A stretch of 64,000 nucleotides of DNA from Plumapathes pennacea (taxonomy: Eukaryota > Cnidaria > Anthozoa > Antipatharia > Myriopathidae). Position 1 is the stretch's first letter. Each line of letters begins with the position of its first letter. The notes beneath the pieces were generated by a model, which saw nothing but the letters and a program-made list of their open reading frames with translations, was not told the origin of the DNA and ran no database searches. The stretch spans positions 20,230,863-20,294,862 of the forward strand of contig OZ038462.1 of the NCBI GenBank assembly GCA_964036295.1. The letters are read 5' to 3'. Positions 26,346-40,700 of the stretch are shown piece after piece. Position numbers and translations under genes: made by a program.

Positions 26346-26960
26346 AAGCTAGTATTTCACATTTAGCTCAATCGAGTCGACCGGTTTATGGACAGACAGC
26401 AAGCGTTTTGTTTGGTGCCTGGCCGTGTGGTCTGATTTTAATGTATTTGTTTATGCAGTGTAGTCCTCTTTGTCTTGTGCAAATACTGCGGTTGTCCCCG
26501 CTAGTTATGAGCCTGAGGCCGGTTTTCAGACCGCTGTGAGAATGGGTCCATATTGTCTGTTTTGCCGACATGTAAAAATCCGAAGTGTATTGATTATTCC
26601 TGTCCTTTCCTTGGTTACATTTCAATCAAAGTTTTCGGTAGGACTGGCCCGGCTACCTTGAAAACGATACCTGTGCCTTCATAAAGTAGCCCCCTCCCAT
26701 CCCCCGCCTTGGACGAGCCATTTCTCTACGCTAACAGCACTGCGTGAAGATTTAAAATTTGTTTGTCTGAACTAACTTATGTTTTTCCAGAGCTATTTCC
26801 CAAATTTCTCTAAAGAAAGCTACGCACAAATTAATTTATCAAATCAAAGACACGTTTTGCAAAGACATTTGTCATTTTGGCACGTGTGGTACTCAAGCGA
26901 CCAACAATAGACTCACAATTATCTTTTTAACAAAAGAGCAGAAAACAATATTGCCTTTTG

Positions 26961-28029
26961 GATATTGATCACGCAACGAACACAAATATTGGACTGACAT
27001 TCTCGGCGTAGACAACCTACCCCAGTGAAAAATGGAAGAAAAATTTAAGCCTGACCAGTCATTCAGGTTTTACTATTCTGAACAGACATTTCGTAAACTT
27101 TGAGTTTGGTGAACTGTGGACATGACAAAATTTACCGCTCCTTCCATATTTATTACTATGCGGCGAACACAACAGTGTAATGGCCTCGCCCGGGTACGCT
27201 ACTCAGTATAGCCGCCAGCAGGAAGGGGAAGCTTAGTCTTGCTATAGTCAGCCAGTTCTTCTGTTATAAGTACTGTATCCTTGCTGTCCGTCAGACCGGC
27301 ATCCACAAACGACAAACGAATTTGTAATATTTTTCTTTAGAATTGTTTGAAACTACATCAAAAGCGAATAAAAAACGGCCGGCCAACTCCCCAAAAAAGA
27401 ATCTTCCGTTAACAATTTTAAAAACATCCCACTCCCAAAATCAGAATTTACCATTCAAGTAGAAAATGTATGGGTGATTTTAATGAGAATTGATAGTTCA
27501 ATCAACTGTCATCCTATCATCATACTTTCATTGTACACGATACGGAGCCGATGTTGCTATGCTAGTTCAAGTGACAATTCTAGTGTATACGTACTGCGCA
27601 TACTAGTATTATTTCATCACTCCTGCATGGAAGACATATGATCTTAAAATAACTTTCTGGCATTGTCAAAATTCATTGTTTACACGTTCACTGCGAAAAT
27701 ATGCTCCCGAAGTCACTTCCGTTGGTCGGCGTTCGTCGCCATGGTTATCTTAGTTCTCATAAATCAAGGTAAAATTTCACATCGCGGGCAAGCACCATTC
27801 TCCATGTGCACAATTTGTAATAGAAAACGCATTGCATTTGCTTATACTTAAGTAGCGAGTCCCAGTTTTGGGTTTTTTGTTGGCTCTTGTATTGGCTGTC
27901 GCTTCCCCCACAATTTCCCACAACGGCCGCTGACTAAAAAGATCAAAACACACACGCCTGACTTTTTTCGGTACAGTTTTGGCTTACGCGAAGCGAAACG
28001 ATCTAAAACTTACAAATTTAACTGCCTAT
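26961..28029. other. Downstream flank of copy B
   Basis: No gene or element recognised. Beyond about 27960 the sequence starts to resemble the flank of the orphan terminal exon (AACTTACAAATTTAACTG..., GTTTTGAGATTTGCGTCGGC at 28077 against 22261). Confidence 0.5.
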
Positions 28030-28349
28030 CCCGTAATAGACTCCGTTTGTGTTGTAGATTGAAGCGAGTTTGAAGGTTTTGAGATTTGCGTCGGCGAAAC
28101 ACCCCGAGTCTTGAAAATACAAAATACCCCCACCATACGTGAAGAGACTATGTGCGTGATGGCACACACACACACACAAAAATTATGTTTGGATGAGCTG
28201 TCTGCAAGTTCTCCACACCATACTGCATGTTCCTTTTCTGAGATAGTCAGGAAAAATGTAATTTGAGTGTTGCTGGGACAAAGTGGGACTCTCTTGTACA
28301 TGCTACGTATTTCAACGTACAGAAAGGACCTCGACAGGATCGACGAGAC

Positions 28350-28704
28350 AAAACCAGAAATTCCCTCAGATATTTTATTCCTTATTTAATTCTACAGCCA
28401 CATTGTTTTGAAACCCTTACGACCCCCAATACAAGAATAAGCGATACACAAAGCAGGTGTGATACCCAATCATTAACCCCTTTTATATTCCCATTGATCC
28501 GCTTTCCCAGTCAACCGACCATACTGACTAAAAGGTTGAATGTAGTTTGCTTCTTTTTTCTCCCTTGCCTGTTTTTGTTTGATTTATTTCTTTGTCGTTT
28601 CTCTTCCGATACTCTTTTTACCCCATTACCTTACTGGGTTTGAGTGGCGTATCTACTTTAACATTAAATGGCCTTAAATCGGTGCCGTTCACGGTCTGTT
28701 TCTC
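28350..28704 (-). other. Copy B exon 19: 3' UTR
   Basis: Acceptor TTTGCAG at 28705-28706; AATAAA on the minus strand at 28374-28379 marks the probable poly-A signal, so the transcript end is near 28350. If exon 17 were spliced directly to it, the frame stays open for 28 codons (EKQTVNGTDLRPFNV...KVMG), giving a possible alternative C-terminus. Confidence 0.65.
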
Positions 28705-31700
28705 CTGCAAAGTAAAATATTTGGACAAAAATGGATGAGCAAATAAATCGAGAAACACTCGTTCAAAGGTTTTTGATAACAGTATTTGTTGTTGTTTCAT
28801 TTCTTTCCCAGGTCCTTTATGTAAAACACTTTTTATTTATCTATTTTTTTGTTTTATCGAACTATGGCAAACTATTGCTATCATTCAAAATTATCTGATA
28901 TTAATATAGTAACACTGTAAAGGCAAGGGGATCTCCTATACTAAAATGTACTTAGTTCAGTAATAACGTGTTTCAAACAAACAATAAATATTATAGTATG
29001 ACCTTCAGTATTAGCAATGTTTTCTATGCTAAATTCAAGTGCTGTACAATAAATCAGTCCACTTACCGCAATCTCCTGGCCTTTGCCTGAGATCTATTCC
29101 CCGATCTGATGTAAACAAAAACAAACATTATTTTTACTGCTGTTTCTCTCGGATTCTTCAGAATATTCGCTTACATAAACTCAGAGGAACAATGCCCTGA
29201 AGATAACTTTATCATATTGATCAAAATGATTTTATCGTGATGAAGATTATACAGATGATGATACAGATAATGATGATGACACTGATAGTGATGGCAATGG
29301 CAACAATTATGATCATGATGGTGACGATGACGGTAATGATAATGACGATGGTGGTGACAGCGATAATGATGGTGATGCCTGAATATGCTTCTTATGATGG
29401 TGATAATGCATGAATGTGGTGGTGACGGTGATGGCGATAATATGATGGTCATGATTGGTGATGGTGGTTGCAGTCATGATGATTATCAAAATGGAGACGG
29501 AGACGACAATGGTGATAATGATGATGGTGGGAATGACTGATAATCATTGACTACGAAATTACTGTTACAATTCTCACACTCCATAGCTCACCTGACATCG
29601 GTTGCCACTGAACCCAGCCGGGCATTCACACCTGAGTGAGTACGCGCAGTCAGGACTGTCTTCAGTGTCACTCAAGCACTTCCCTCCATTCTTGCACTTG
29701 CATTGGTAAACACGCATCTTGATCTTAAAATTGGTTGACTTGTCGCACTCGTCCGAAGCCAGGATGGAAGCAGACGTCTTATCCGTGCCTTCTACTTCCC
29801 AGGTGAAGAGATTCCCGTCAACACTCGAGCCGGCGGGGCCCTCGTCCAGACCAAAGCTGACTTTCGTTCCCTCGGGGTCAGTTGCATGCAAGTCAAGCTC
29901 GAACGTCTGGCCCTCACACACGCTGTATTTACTCTTCATGTCAAATTTAGGACCCTTGTCATCTACACAAAGATAAAGGGAGCAACATGCAATTAGGTAG
30001 GGAAAGAATACAAGCATTATTCGGCTAAAAATCGTCATGCTATTTCGATATGTCATAATAAATATCGCCACATTGGTGAAAGACCGGCGTACTAACCGCT
30101 CGGCCACCAGCACAGAGATATTAGAGTTAGCACCCTTACGTTTGTATTTTGTCCACTCGTTCCTGTTCATGTATGGGTGACACTTCAAACAAACGTCGCC
30201 CTGCTTGAATTCTTGGCGGCCATAGCAAATCCCATTAATTACACAGGCTCTTTTCTGAAACACAAGGGCAGAAACAAACGTTTAGCATGATCAAATTTAG
30301 AGAAGTTGCATGAAAATGAATATGCGAGTAAAGCACATTTTCATAAAAAAAAAAGCAACCAAAAAAAAAAAAAAAGAAAGAAAAAAAAAGAAGAGGTCGC
30401 ACTAGGCTTCGTTTTGAGGCAACAGGTAACTGTGACAGAAATGAGTTTTACAAGGGTTAAGCTGGGGTTAACCCTTTCACTCCCAAGAGTGATCAACTTC
30501 GATTTTCTCTTTTTAGTCTCCCACCAGAGATATATCATACAATATGGAGAATTTGGCATTTGATGCCTTGCTCAAATGACAGCTGATTAAAACATCAATT
30601 CTCATTTCATCACTCATACATTTTCTTATTTTATGGTTGGGAGAATTTGTATTTTGAGCTTGGGAGTGAAAGGGTTAATAAGAACTTATCTAATCACCGG
30701 TATAAATTGTAGCACTAATTTTCCTCTGACAGAAGCAAAAATATCCCAAGACAACAACAACAACAACAAGTTCATTTATACTCAAGATTTTACACAAAAG
30801 GTTCTGAATCAATATTTGTAAGAGTAAGAGCTACTTAGAATAACTATATAGGGCTAATCAATGATGAAAATATATATAGGACTATATATAGGTCACTGCC
30901 TTGCCTATTTATAAACAAATTAAAAACTAAACGAAAACAAAACAAAAACAGTCAGCTATTTACGCCACATGTTTTTCTTACCTTGTGGATGTTTTCGACG
31001 CACTTTCCACTTTTCTCGCAGGAAGCGCAGAACGAGTGATACACAACAGTTTTGAACTCGTCACTCTGATCCACTCCATTGTTGGATACCGACACAAAGT
31101 ATTTCCATGGCAACTTGTCCTGATCCGCCTCTGGATAGAGGCAGGCAACTTCAAGCAAGCTCTCCAGAACTCCTGCAGTTTTCACAACATCTCCATCTGC
31201 GACAGCTTGGCCGTCCTCAAACTTGAAAAACAAAATAATAAACACAACTCATGAGATAGCGTTTACGTTCAACTAGTATTAACTAATCGGGTTCATGTCT
31301 CAAAACACTGACTGACTTTCTTGTCTACTACATTACACTAAACGATTGCCTGCAAAATATCAGAAACCCATTTTACTCTCAAGAGTGATCACCTTCAATT
31401 TTCAGAAACATATCCTACAGTTCGGAGAACTTTGCCTTTGATACCATGCTCAGATGAAAATCAGTTCTCACTACATCTCTCATACGTTTTCTTCTTAAAA
31501 GGCTCGGAGAATCTGCATGTTGATCTTGGGAGTGAAGGTGTTTATGCGCACGTTGAGTTATAATGCACGCGGAATTCGCCAGTGTTCACCAGTCAGATCG
31601 CGCGTACTATCCAGTTTATCTTATAAAGCCAAATTGAAACACTGTATGCAGGCCAGAGAGCAAGAGTAACGCAACTAGGCATTTAGTGACGTACAGACAT

Positions 31701-34700
31701 TCGGAGATGTTTGGGGAGTTTATTTCCTCTTCTACAAAACATATGTTCTGGTCCTAAAGTCCTACCTTGAATGGCTGAAAGTGGCAGGTCAGCTTGTCTG
31801 ACTCCAAGAATTGCTTTCCTTCCAGACGAATTACTTTGCATTTCCTTTTATCCAGATCACAGAGTCCATCTCCTTGAATACCCGTCACCTCAGGTGGTTT
31901 GTTCAAGTCAATGCTGCAGTCTTCAGCACCAAAGCCTTCATTGCATTCACATTTCCCATCTTTACATTGACCTTTACCGCTGCAGTCGCTAGGACAGATC
32001 GCTCCAAGGATGCTGGTTGGAGGAACCATGTTGCCGTCCTCGTCCTCTTCATACAGATCTGGGTTCCTCGTTGCCTGGTCTTCACATAAATTTGCTAGAG
32101 AGGACAGCGCGGAATCAGCAATTGACAAATCGCCCGTCACCTGAAACAGATAATTAAGGATCAGCTTAACTGGCCCGTTCGTGTTAACTGGATAATTAAT
32201 AATAATTATTGTAAGCATCGAGAGCAAAAGGATGGTATCCTATTGATGTTTGACAACGTACCGACATATTCGTCGGCGACAAGTGCCGTTTGCACTTGAA
32301 AAGTTGAAAATGTGGACATTATTTTCAGTAATTAAGGTCGAGCGTGCAACGGCGGCCTAAGGAAGTTAGCTGTTCCTCGGTCATCCTGGTCTCTGTAACT
32401 TTCAGTTAACCATGATAAATTTCAATATCCTGAGGCATTGCAAAAAATTTGCAAAACATTGATGATAAGACATATGCAAAGTTACCAAAACAATTGCAGT
32501 GTAAGCCCTAAATCCCCCTAAAATGTTTACTGTTAATTGCAAGTTTTGATTTTCTAGTTTGCCGATTGCACAAAGAAACAATACCCGATCACATGGTACA
32601 ATAGTTCTACAGATAAGAGTGGTTTTTGAATGGCTGTCGAAGTAAATGTGTACTGATAACTACAGTTTTGTGTTTGCTACATTTTCCAGGATTGGTCACC
32701 AGAGCAACATTGAAAGGTTCTGAAAATTTGCAGTTTTAAGGATCAAGACGTTTCCTCCTTAAGAGTTAGAAATGCTCACATAAAAGATTTGAACATTTTA
32801 CCCTGATATCCAACAGGCATTCTTCCATTCTATCGGCTGCGCCAACATCCAGATCCCCGCATGCTTTTCCCGCAACTGAATTCACAAGAACCTCTGTGCA
32901 CTTCGCTCGAGCTTCAGCTTCAGTGACGCCCGTCTCTCCCCAGGCCGGGAGAACATCATTGTCCTCAGCAGATAATCTCTTCGAAATGCTCGTCGAGGCG
33001 TGGAAATCATAATACAGTTCATCGTACTCATAGTCATCTTCACTGTAAAACCGCTCCTCGTCCTCTGTGTCGGTAGACAGATCCCTCTTTCGGCGGCCGC
33101 CCCCATATTGGAGAGTACCAGGGGTCAAGAATACATCAGTACCTAATTAGACCAATCATAAAGTTGTTTTAGGATGACTGTCGAAAGTAAGCGTGTGATT
33201 GGTTTTGCGTTTTGTAATCTAAATCGGATTGGCCCAAACAAACTTGGCAGAATTATAGACCAATCAGAAACAAAATGCTCTCGTACTGCTAATAAGCCAT
33301 TCTTGAGACGAACTTGTTTGAGCTCATGTTCGTTGCGTTCGGCTGAAGACTGAAATCAGCACTTGAAATGAGCCTAAGTTTGTATAAAAAATTGAAGACA
33401 TGTATGCGGAGCGTGTAAAATCCTGACCAAAACTCATTTCGGCAGCCTACAGTCACCTAATATTATTTAAGTTTTTGAACTCAGCATTGCAGTGACCTTA
33501 CAGTTAGGATTTTAATAAAATGCAAGTCAGAGTTTCGAACGCTGTGAATACATAAAATCATTAAACCTGACAAATGTGCAAAAGGACTCATGACTCAACG
33601 GTAAGTGTACTAACTTCTGTGGCGGAATGTTCTCAGTTGCTTTGGCCTGACTCAATAATGCTAAATGAAACTAAATTCTTACTGTAACACTGTAACCACG
33701 TGTTTACTGAAACCAACTGCAGACATGATTAACTAAGTCTATAATTGTGGGCTTTGGGCTCCTGCACTTTTTACTGAAAACGTCATTTCTTCTTAAATGG
33801 CTTCCGGTCTTAGCAAATACAGTAATGAAACGCGATGGATTTAAGGGTATGTGTTCTAACTTGCGTTAACTGTGCAAACAAGGAGATGAGCGCCAGGTAA
33901 CCTTCGTGGACTGATTTTAATCGAGAACGAAGAGAACCTAAAGAGAATCTAAGTGGGCAAAAAGAAAAAAAGGCGCGAACAGGCACTAGTCCCGGCATGC
34001 ACTCGGCACCCCATACCATTAAGCCGTCAATGAACCAGTTTATGCTTGAGACGATTTATCCATCTAGACGCGAATTTATTGTCAAATGGATAACACATCC
34101 TGATATAAATCAGGAGACAATTTTTTTACAAACAACCTGACGGATTTATCTGTCTTAGAGGACAAATCACCCGTCTTTGAGGAATCACCCTTTATTGAGT
34201 CAGGCAAAGCAACTGAGAACATTCGCCACAGAAGTTAGTACACTTATCGTTGAGTCATGAGTCCTTTTGCACATTTGTCAGGTTTACGGATTTTATGTAT
34301 TCACAACGTTCAAAACTCTGACACGTCTTGAAGACGTGCTACCAGACGAATCAAGTACAAACGGATTACGCGCCAAGAATTGTCCAAAAGCCGAATTTAC
34401 GGATAATTCGCGAGATAACCCAATGAAAAAAAGAAGAAGAAAAAAAAAACATGTTATTAATTAAATAAGAGTAAATTAAGTGCTGTAACAATTGATATAT
34501 CTTTTTGAATGAATTTTACCAAATGAATGAATGACTATTTATATGAGTTATTCACATACCTACGTTTAAGTTGATACCCGGTCGGTTGACCGTACAAGAT
34601 AAATAACCAACATTGCCGTTTTCCTTCGATCCACACACATCGGGAGGGGTGGCCACTTTAGCGGGCAATTTGTAAAACAAACTTTGTCCTGCAGGAATTC

Positions 34701-37700
34701 TAAATAAACAAAAATAAAACCACAATTGAAGACCTTCCGCCTGAATCAACTCCAAATGAAGGTTTCAAGATTCTCAAAACTAAGACTTGATTTAGATTGC
34801 CCTCTTCAAATTCCACGTTTGAGCTGAAGTCCTGAATTGGCGTCATATGGCTCGGGTTCGAGTCGGAAACACTTTTTTCAGCCACTATTAACTTTAAAAT
34901 ACTTCTTTGCGCAAGTGTTTCGGATCAAAATGACGTATATAACAACGACAAATGTGCGAGATGCGCATTAATCATTGGATACGTATTACAAAGAGGTTAT
35001 TACACGGGAAGGAGTGCAATACGGCGGAGTATTTTTACGAGTCGGTTTTATTTTTTCGAGCCTGCTTCAGGCGAGAAAAAATAAAACTGACGAGTAAAAA
35101 TACAGCCGTATTGCACGACTTTTCGTGTAATAAATTGTTTATTACACGACAAACGAAGCAGGGCAAACATTCTCGCCGCGCGCAAAATGGAACAAAAAAT
35201 GACGCGTTCGTAAACTTTGCTTGCGAAAACTGATCACGTACGCTAATAAACCAGTTGATCTGGTTCCTGACGAGTGATATACGCTTCCATCTTTGCACTC
35301 GTTTTGGCCCGTATTTGCACTCGAAAATGTGAAGTCGTGTAATAACAAGCCGTATCCAAAGCAAATGTGTTTATTCGCATCCACTTGCGATTTTGCTGAA
35401 AAACAAACTACCCGACAAAAATTAAACCAACACCTACGCCTTTTAACGCTGTATCAGTCGCTTTGCATCCGGGACGCATCCGATTGAGCCCCTTGAGAGA
35501 AACGTCTGCGATTTGAGTGTAAAAATTTCATACTTATGACCTTTCGACTCAAATCCAGTGAACTGAATCTGATTGGTTGATATACAGTAATTTGATTTGC
35601 TCAATCCGATGCATCCTGGGGCCAAGTCAATAAATCATTTACAAGTGTATTTTACAAGTCGGATCAACTTCTCCACACGTTAAAACACACTTTAATCCAG
35701 TACAATGGTCAAATACTGTTGTAATTGTGCACTGGTGACTTGTATCAGTCCGTTTAGTGGTGTTTAAATAATAGTCCAACTTGTAAAATACACGTGTAAA
35801 TGTTTATTGAATCGCTCCCTGACCAGTGGCCAATTCAATAAAGCATTTACAAGTGTATTTTACAAGTCGGACCAATTTCTCCACACATTAAAACACACTT
35901 TAATCCAATACAATGACCAAATACTGTTGTGGTTGTGCACTGGGGACCTGTATCTGTAGCATTGTACAGAATTTGCTGGAGTAGAGTCCGTTTAGTGGTG
36001 TTAGAATAATGGTCCAACTTGTAAAATACACATGTAAATGTTTATTGAATTGGTCCCTGATGTAAAGTGGCTGTATTCACAGGCTAGCTAATGACCTGGC
36101 TAATCCTAAGCTCTGTTGTCGTGGACGGCTTTTGCCCACAAAAAGACTTCGATGCTTTAGTTGGCCTTCACACAAAATATCGTACAGTAGCTTGTCAACC
36201 AAGAGTATGAGATAAAGAAATTATAATAATTCCAGATTAATGTGATTGGTCTTTAAACCACTCGGCCCGAACGTATACCTTATCGCGTTGCCGAAGATTT
36301 CATTGGCAATGTTCCACTCATCGCCTCCATTGTTGTTGTTATTCCCGCATTGCCCCGCCGACTTCTCAAAATCGTCACTTGGTATTGTCAGATATAGATT
36401 AGAGTACGTTGATCCTCGAGATTGCACCCTCACGTCTGCTCCGGACGGGAAGAAAGCCTGGGAATGAAGACAACACTAAATTTCCTTGTTCGTTCGCATT
36501 CACTGTTCCATCATACTAGTTCAGATATCGTATTACATGCAACGTATGTGTAACTGTGTGTAAATGTTACATTTATAAAGCTTCCGGCAGCGTATTTTAT
36601 CTGTATATCTACGTACACATTTTGAAGTTGCGCTCATTCATTTACAAAGCAGTCATGTTCGTTCAGCTTTAAAACTCAGGAAATTGCTAAACATTAGTCA
36701 CAAACAAAATGGCGGCACACCGAATTTTGTTTTAATTATGCCCATAAGTCAGCAGGATCCAACTTCCTGATAACCTGGTACACATACCGTAAATCCTCAA
36801 AATTTCAAATTTAGGATAAGGCGTGGGGGAGCTTATCTATATTTTACACAAATCGTGGCCAGATGGTTACTTATTTAATGTGTAATATTTGCCCATAAAC
36901 AACAGCGTAACGTAAGTATAATTATTAAATAGCGACACACTTCGTAATTATTTTCGTTGAGTTAGTTCGCCAAACATGTACAATGCGTTCACAAAATGTC
37001 AAGTCAATTTCGATGGTGTTAATTTAAATTTTTTGAGGGGGGGCGCTTAATTCAAATTTTAGCTGAGAGAAGTGGCGCATATTCGAGGGGGGTGGGGGGG
37101 ACGCTTATTCGAGAATTTAGGTTATCCCTTCGGAATTGAGTGTCACTGTTCAACCAACAGCCTCTGTACAATGGATTGTCTGGTGTCACCACACTGCAAA
37201 TGTCCTTTATGTGAGGCCAGTAAATAATTATTGTTTTCATTATTACACACCCTGAATTCAGTTACTCCGCCCAGATTCTTTCGCTTCACTCTCACTCGCC
37301 CATTGAGAGGCTCTGGCGAGAGCTGCACTGCCCGAGGTGCGCCATTACATCCGTCAATCTTAACGACATCGTTGTTTTCTCTAATGACCACTCCGCAGTT
37401 ACACACAACAGACCAGCAACGGTGGATGCGAACGTGAATCTGTCAAGGGAAAACGGAACACACATCGGTCAGGCACTTTTGTCAGGTACTTCGGTTATTG
37501 ACTGCAAATATGAAGGTAATATAACGTTTATTAGGTACTTAGGAAAATTTTGAAATTGGTCCAATAATAGCCCCCTTGTTTGCAGTCTATTAGTACCTCA
37601 AAGTTCCTCTCAAGGTTCTTTGTCAAGACATAGTCTCCTGGGACCCTGAGGTGGTGGTAATACCTGAGAAAAAAGTTTGTATACATGTACATTATTTAAG

Positions 37701-40700
37701 CAACAGAGAGACCTCTTCCAGCCCCATCTATAAACACAAAAACTATTGAGAGGTTTTCCGCTGTAAACTCGAGTAATGGCGCACAAAATAAATCTGTACC
37801 AGAACAAGTAGCATTACTGTATTCTTTAAGGAATATATAACGCATCACTATGTAATATAGGCTCACCTAAACACGCGGGAAATTGGGAGAACACGAGAGT
37901 AGCTTAGGGAAACCACGAGGCCGCATTTCTTTTATAAATAATTAGTCGTCAGAGTGCAATATACTCTCATCTAATATTTTTGCAGCCAATCAGAACGAGC
38001 GTAGTATCATAGTTATTTTAAACTGTAATTTATCTCCATTTTCTTGTTTACCTGCGTAACATAATTGCGTATGAGTAGCACCAATGACAGTGACGGAGCA
38101 TAAGGGAAGATTTGATTTTCACTGGTACAGCACAAGTTCTATTTAGGGTAATGGATCCATAAGTAACGTCTTTTTTTCGTTTCTTCCACTTCTCTCCGGA
38201 TTCTCCACTTCCATTATTAATTGTTTATTTCAACTTTCCATCATTAGTCATAACATGAGGATCTATCACAAATGCGCACACAATCATTATCTTTTACAGT
38301 ATTAGATCTGGACTCCCCATCAAAAGTTGTGAGGTAAAAATGTCCACAAGTCAAACATGTTCCCATGGATATGCCCACACTGGTTATTTCTCTTCTTTAG
38401 ATCCGCACTCTCTGCTGTTTGCTCTTTCAATGTTTTTCTCAACTTACTTTTTATCAAAAGTTGTGATATGAGGATCTCCACAAGTTATACACTTGCTCGA
38501 CTTTACATCCTGGCTGGTTATCTGCAGAATTAAACAAACCTTTAGGGCCGATTTTAAAAACCTAAGCCTAACTTAGACCTGGTTTATCGCTAAATTGAAG
38601 GCCAGACAGAGTCTGTAAATTAGGGTTTGCCAAAGGTTAAATTGCATTTTTAGAACATGGTTTGGCATCGGTTTATAAATACCACGTTTCAGTCGTGGTC
38701 CGATAAGCATTGCTACTGTTTGGACCTTGTTTAGACCAGGACTTTCTTAACCGCGGTCCAAACCTTCTTTAAAAAATCGGCCCTTAATCTTTACTAACCT
38801 AATTTAAAGAAAGACAAAAAGCAAACCTAGACAGAGACAAGGGAACTACAAAGTTGTTGTAATTTTTTCGCTTATTACAGACTTCGCAGTGAAAGGTATC
38901 TATCAATTTTCCTCCCCACAAATTCAATCTTGTATAGAAATAAGGAGTTGTAGCAGAACTTACATCAACACCAGTCCCAGGGGTCTGTCTCTTGTCCAGA
39001 CTTCTCTTTCCTACGCTCTGCCAAAAAAGATAAAGAAACCATGCAAGAAATCCTTAATAATAAGGCCATTTAATTAATAGACATACAGTACAGTGAAGAG
39101 CTGTTCAAAGTAATCTTGTGCGAAAGCTTCAGAACAAAGGTGAAACTGATAGGATTTGCTCACACAAGGAAGCAAATAGCGATGGCGTCTGCTGGTACTG
39201 TACTGTTGTTTGGTCCTTCACAAACTACATGTTTCCTTACAGCCTCGAAAGTCATCTGAGCCACACTGACCTTCACAACTCAAAGGTGCAACAATCAAAC
39301 CACGAAATATTCTACTAGTCAACTATTTACCTGACGTAAAATATATTTCAGCAATATTATTTTTGCCATTATAGGCACTTTATGAGGAAGAAATTAGCTA
39401 CTGTAAATATGTCAGCATTTTACTTGCAGTAGGGCATTCGAAAGAAGCACCAATTTATAAATTACCAAACCAAGGTGTGACGTGTATTCAATTACTTTAA
39501 GGTGTTAACCCACCCACCCACCCCAAATGACCTCTTCCAGCAAATTTTAATTTAAGTGGCATCAATTGACTAAACATGGGCAGTTGGTTTCGTTCCAATT
39601 GGTTTAAAATTGAGGGACATTAAGTCAAAAATAAATAATACCTGCATCACTGATTGCACAATAGGCAACCACCACAGAGAATATGCAATGTGCTGATTTA
39701 CAAAAACATTTTCATATATCACATGCCAATTTTTCATGTTTTTTTGTCAAATAAAAAATAAATAAAACCTGTATGGTATATTTGGGGGACGGGGGGCGCT
39801 TTCTCAAATTACAAAAAAAAAAAAAAAAACAGCTCCTTCAGGAAATTAAAGTGATATCGTGAAGACTGTGCAAACGTTAGGCACCACAAAACCTTCCTGG
39901 GGGTAAACTGCACAAATCACCAGCCACAGGTAGTCAATGTGATTTTTCCCGTATAGTCTGTAGATGTATGGAACACATTATTAATCTTGCCTGCCACAAA
40001 CCGACCATGTTACAGATGCCACACACGACATTACCAACCACGATACGGTACCGACCAGTACAGTACAGACCACATTACAGACAACATTATGCAACATGTT
40101 CACTTATAACCATCTATGTATATCAAAGAACTTGCAAATGCCACAGCCGTACCTTTCTCACCACCACCTGGTAATCTTTCCAGAACTTGCTTTCACCAAT
40201 CTCATCATCTACTAAGGAAAAGAGCACCTCCATCTTTTTAGTTCCATCATCGAGGTTATCACGGAGTGCGGTGGCAATCAGTTCGTCACTCTTCAGTTGT
40301 TCTTCTTCGATAATAACCATATCTTTAGATAAAACAACATCAGTTGGCGATGCACCACCTCGTGTGACCTGAAGAAGGATGTCATTTCTCTCAGTGAAGG
40401 TTGTTGATACAATGGGGAAGGCGATGCTTGCAACGATGGCTTTACCAGGCTCATTTTCACGAACAGTGAGTGTGTCAGGTGTGATCTGAAAATGCAACAA
40501 AATTAGGACCTGTGAGGATTGATAGTCTCATCAGTTTTATCTTAGCAAACTATCAGGTGGTGAGACACCAAAAGAGAAAATTAAAGTTGATCACTGGCTA
40601 ATTAAGAGTGAATTGAAAGGGTATGTTTTATGAGGAATACCAGATGTCAATAAAGAGGTGTCCACCTTAGAGACAGTTCAGTTACAGAGAAACAAGTGAA

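Noticed and set aside
28618-28800. Independent 60-codon gene ending KVMG
   Set aside because: The first part is intron sequence; only the part after the acceptor at 28705 is exonic and it is probably 3' UTR.
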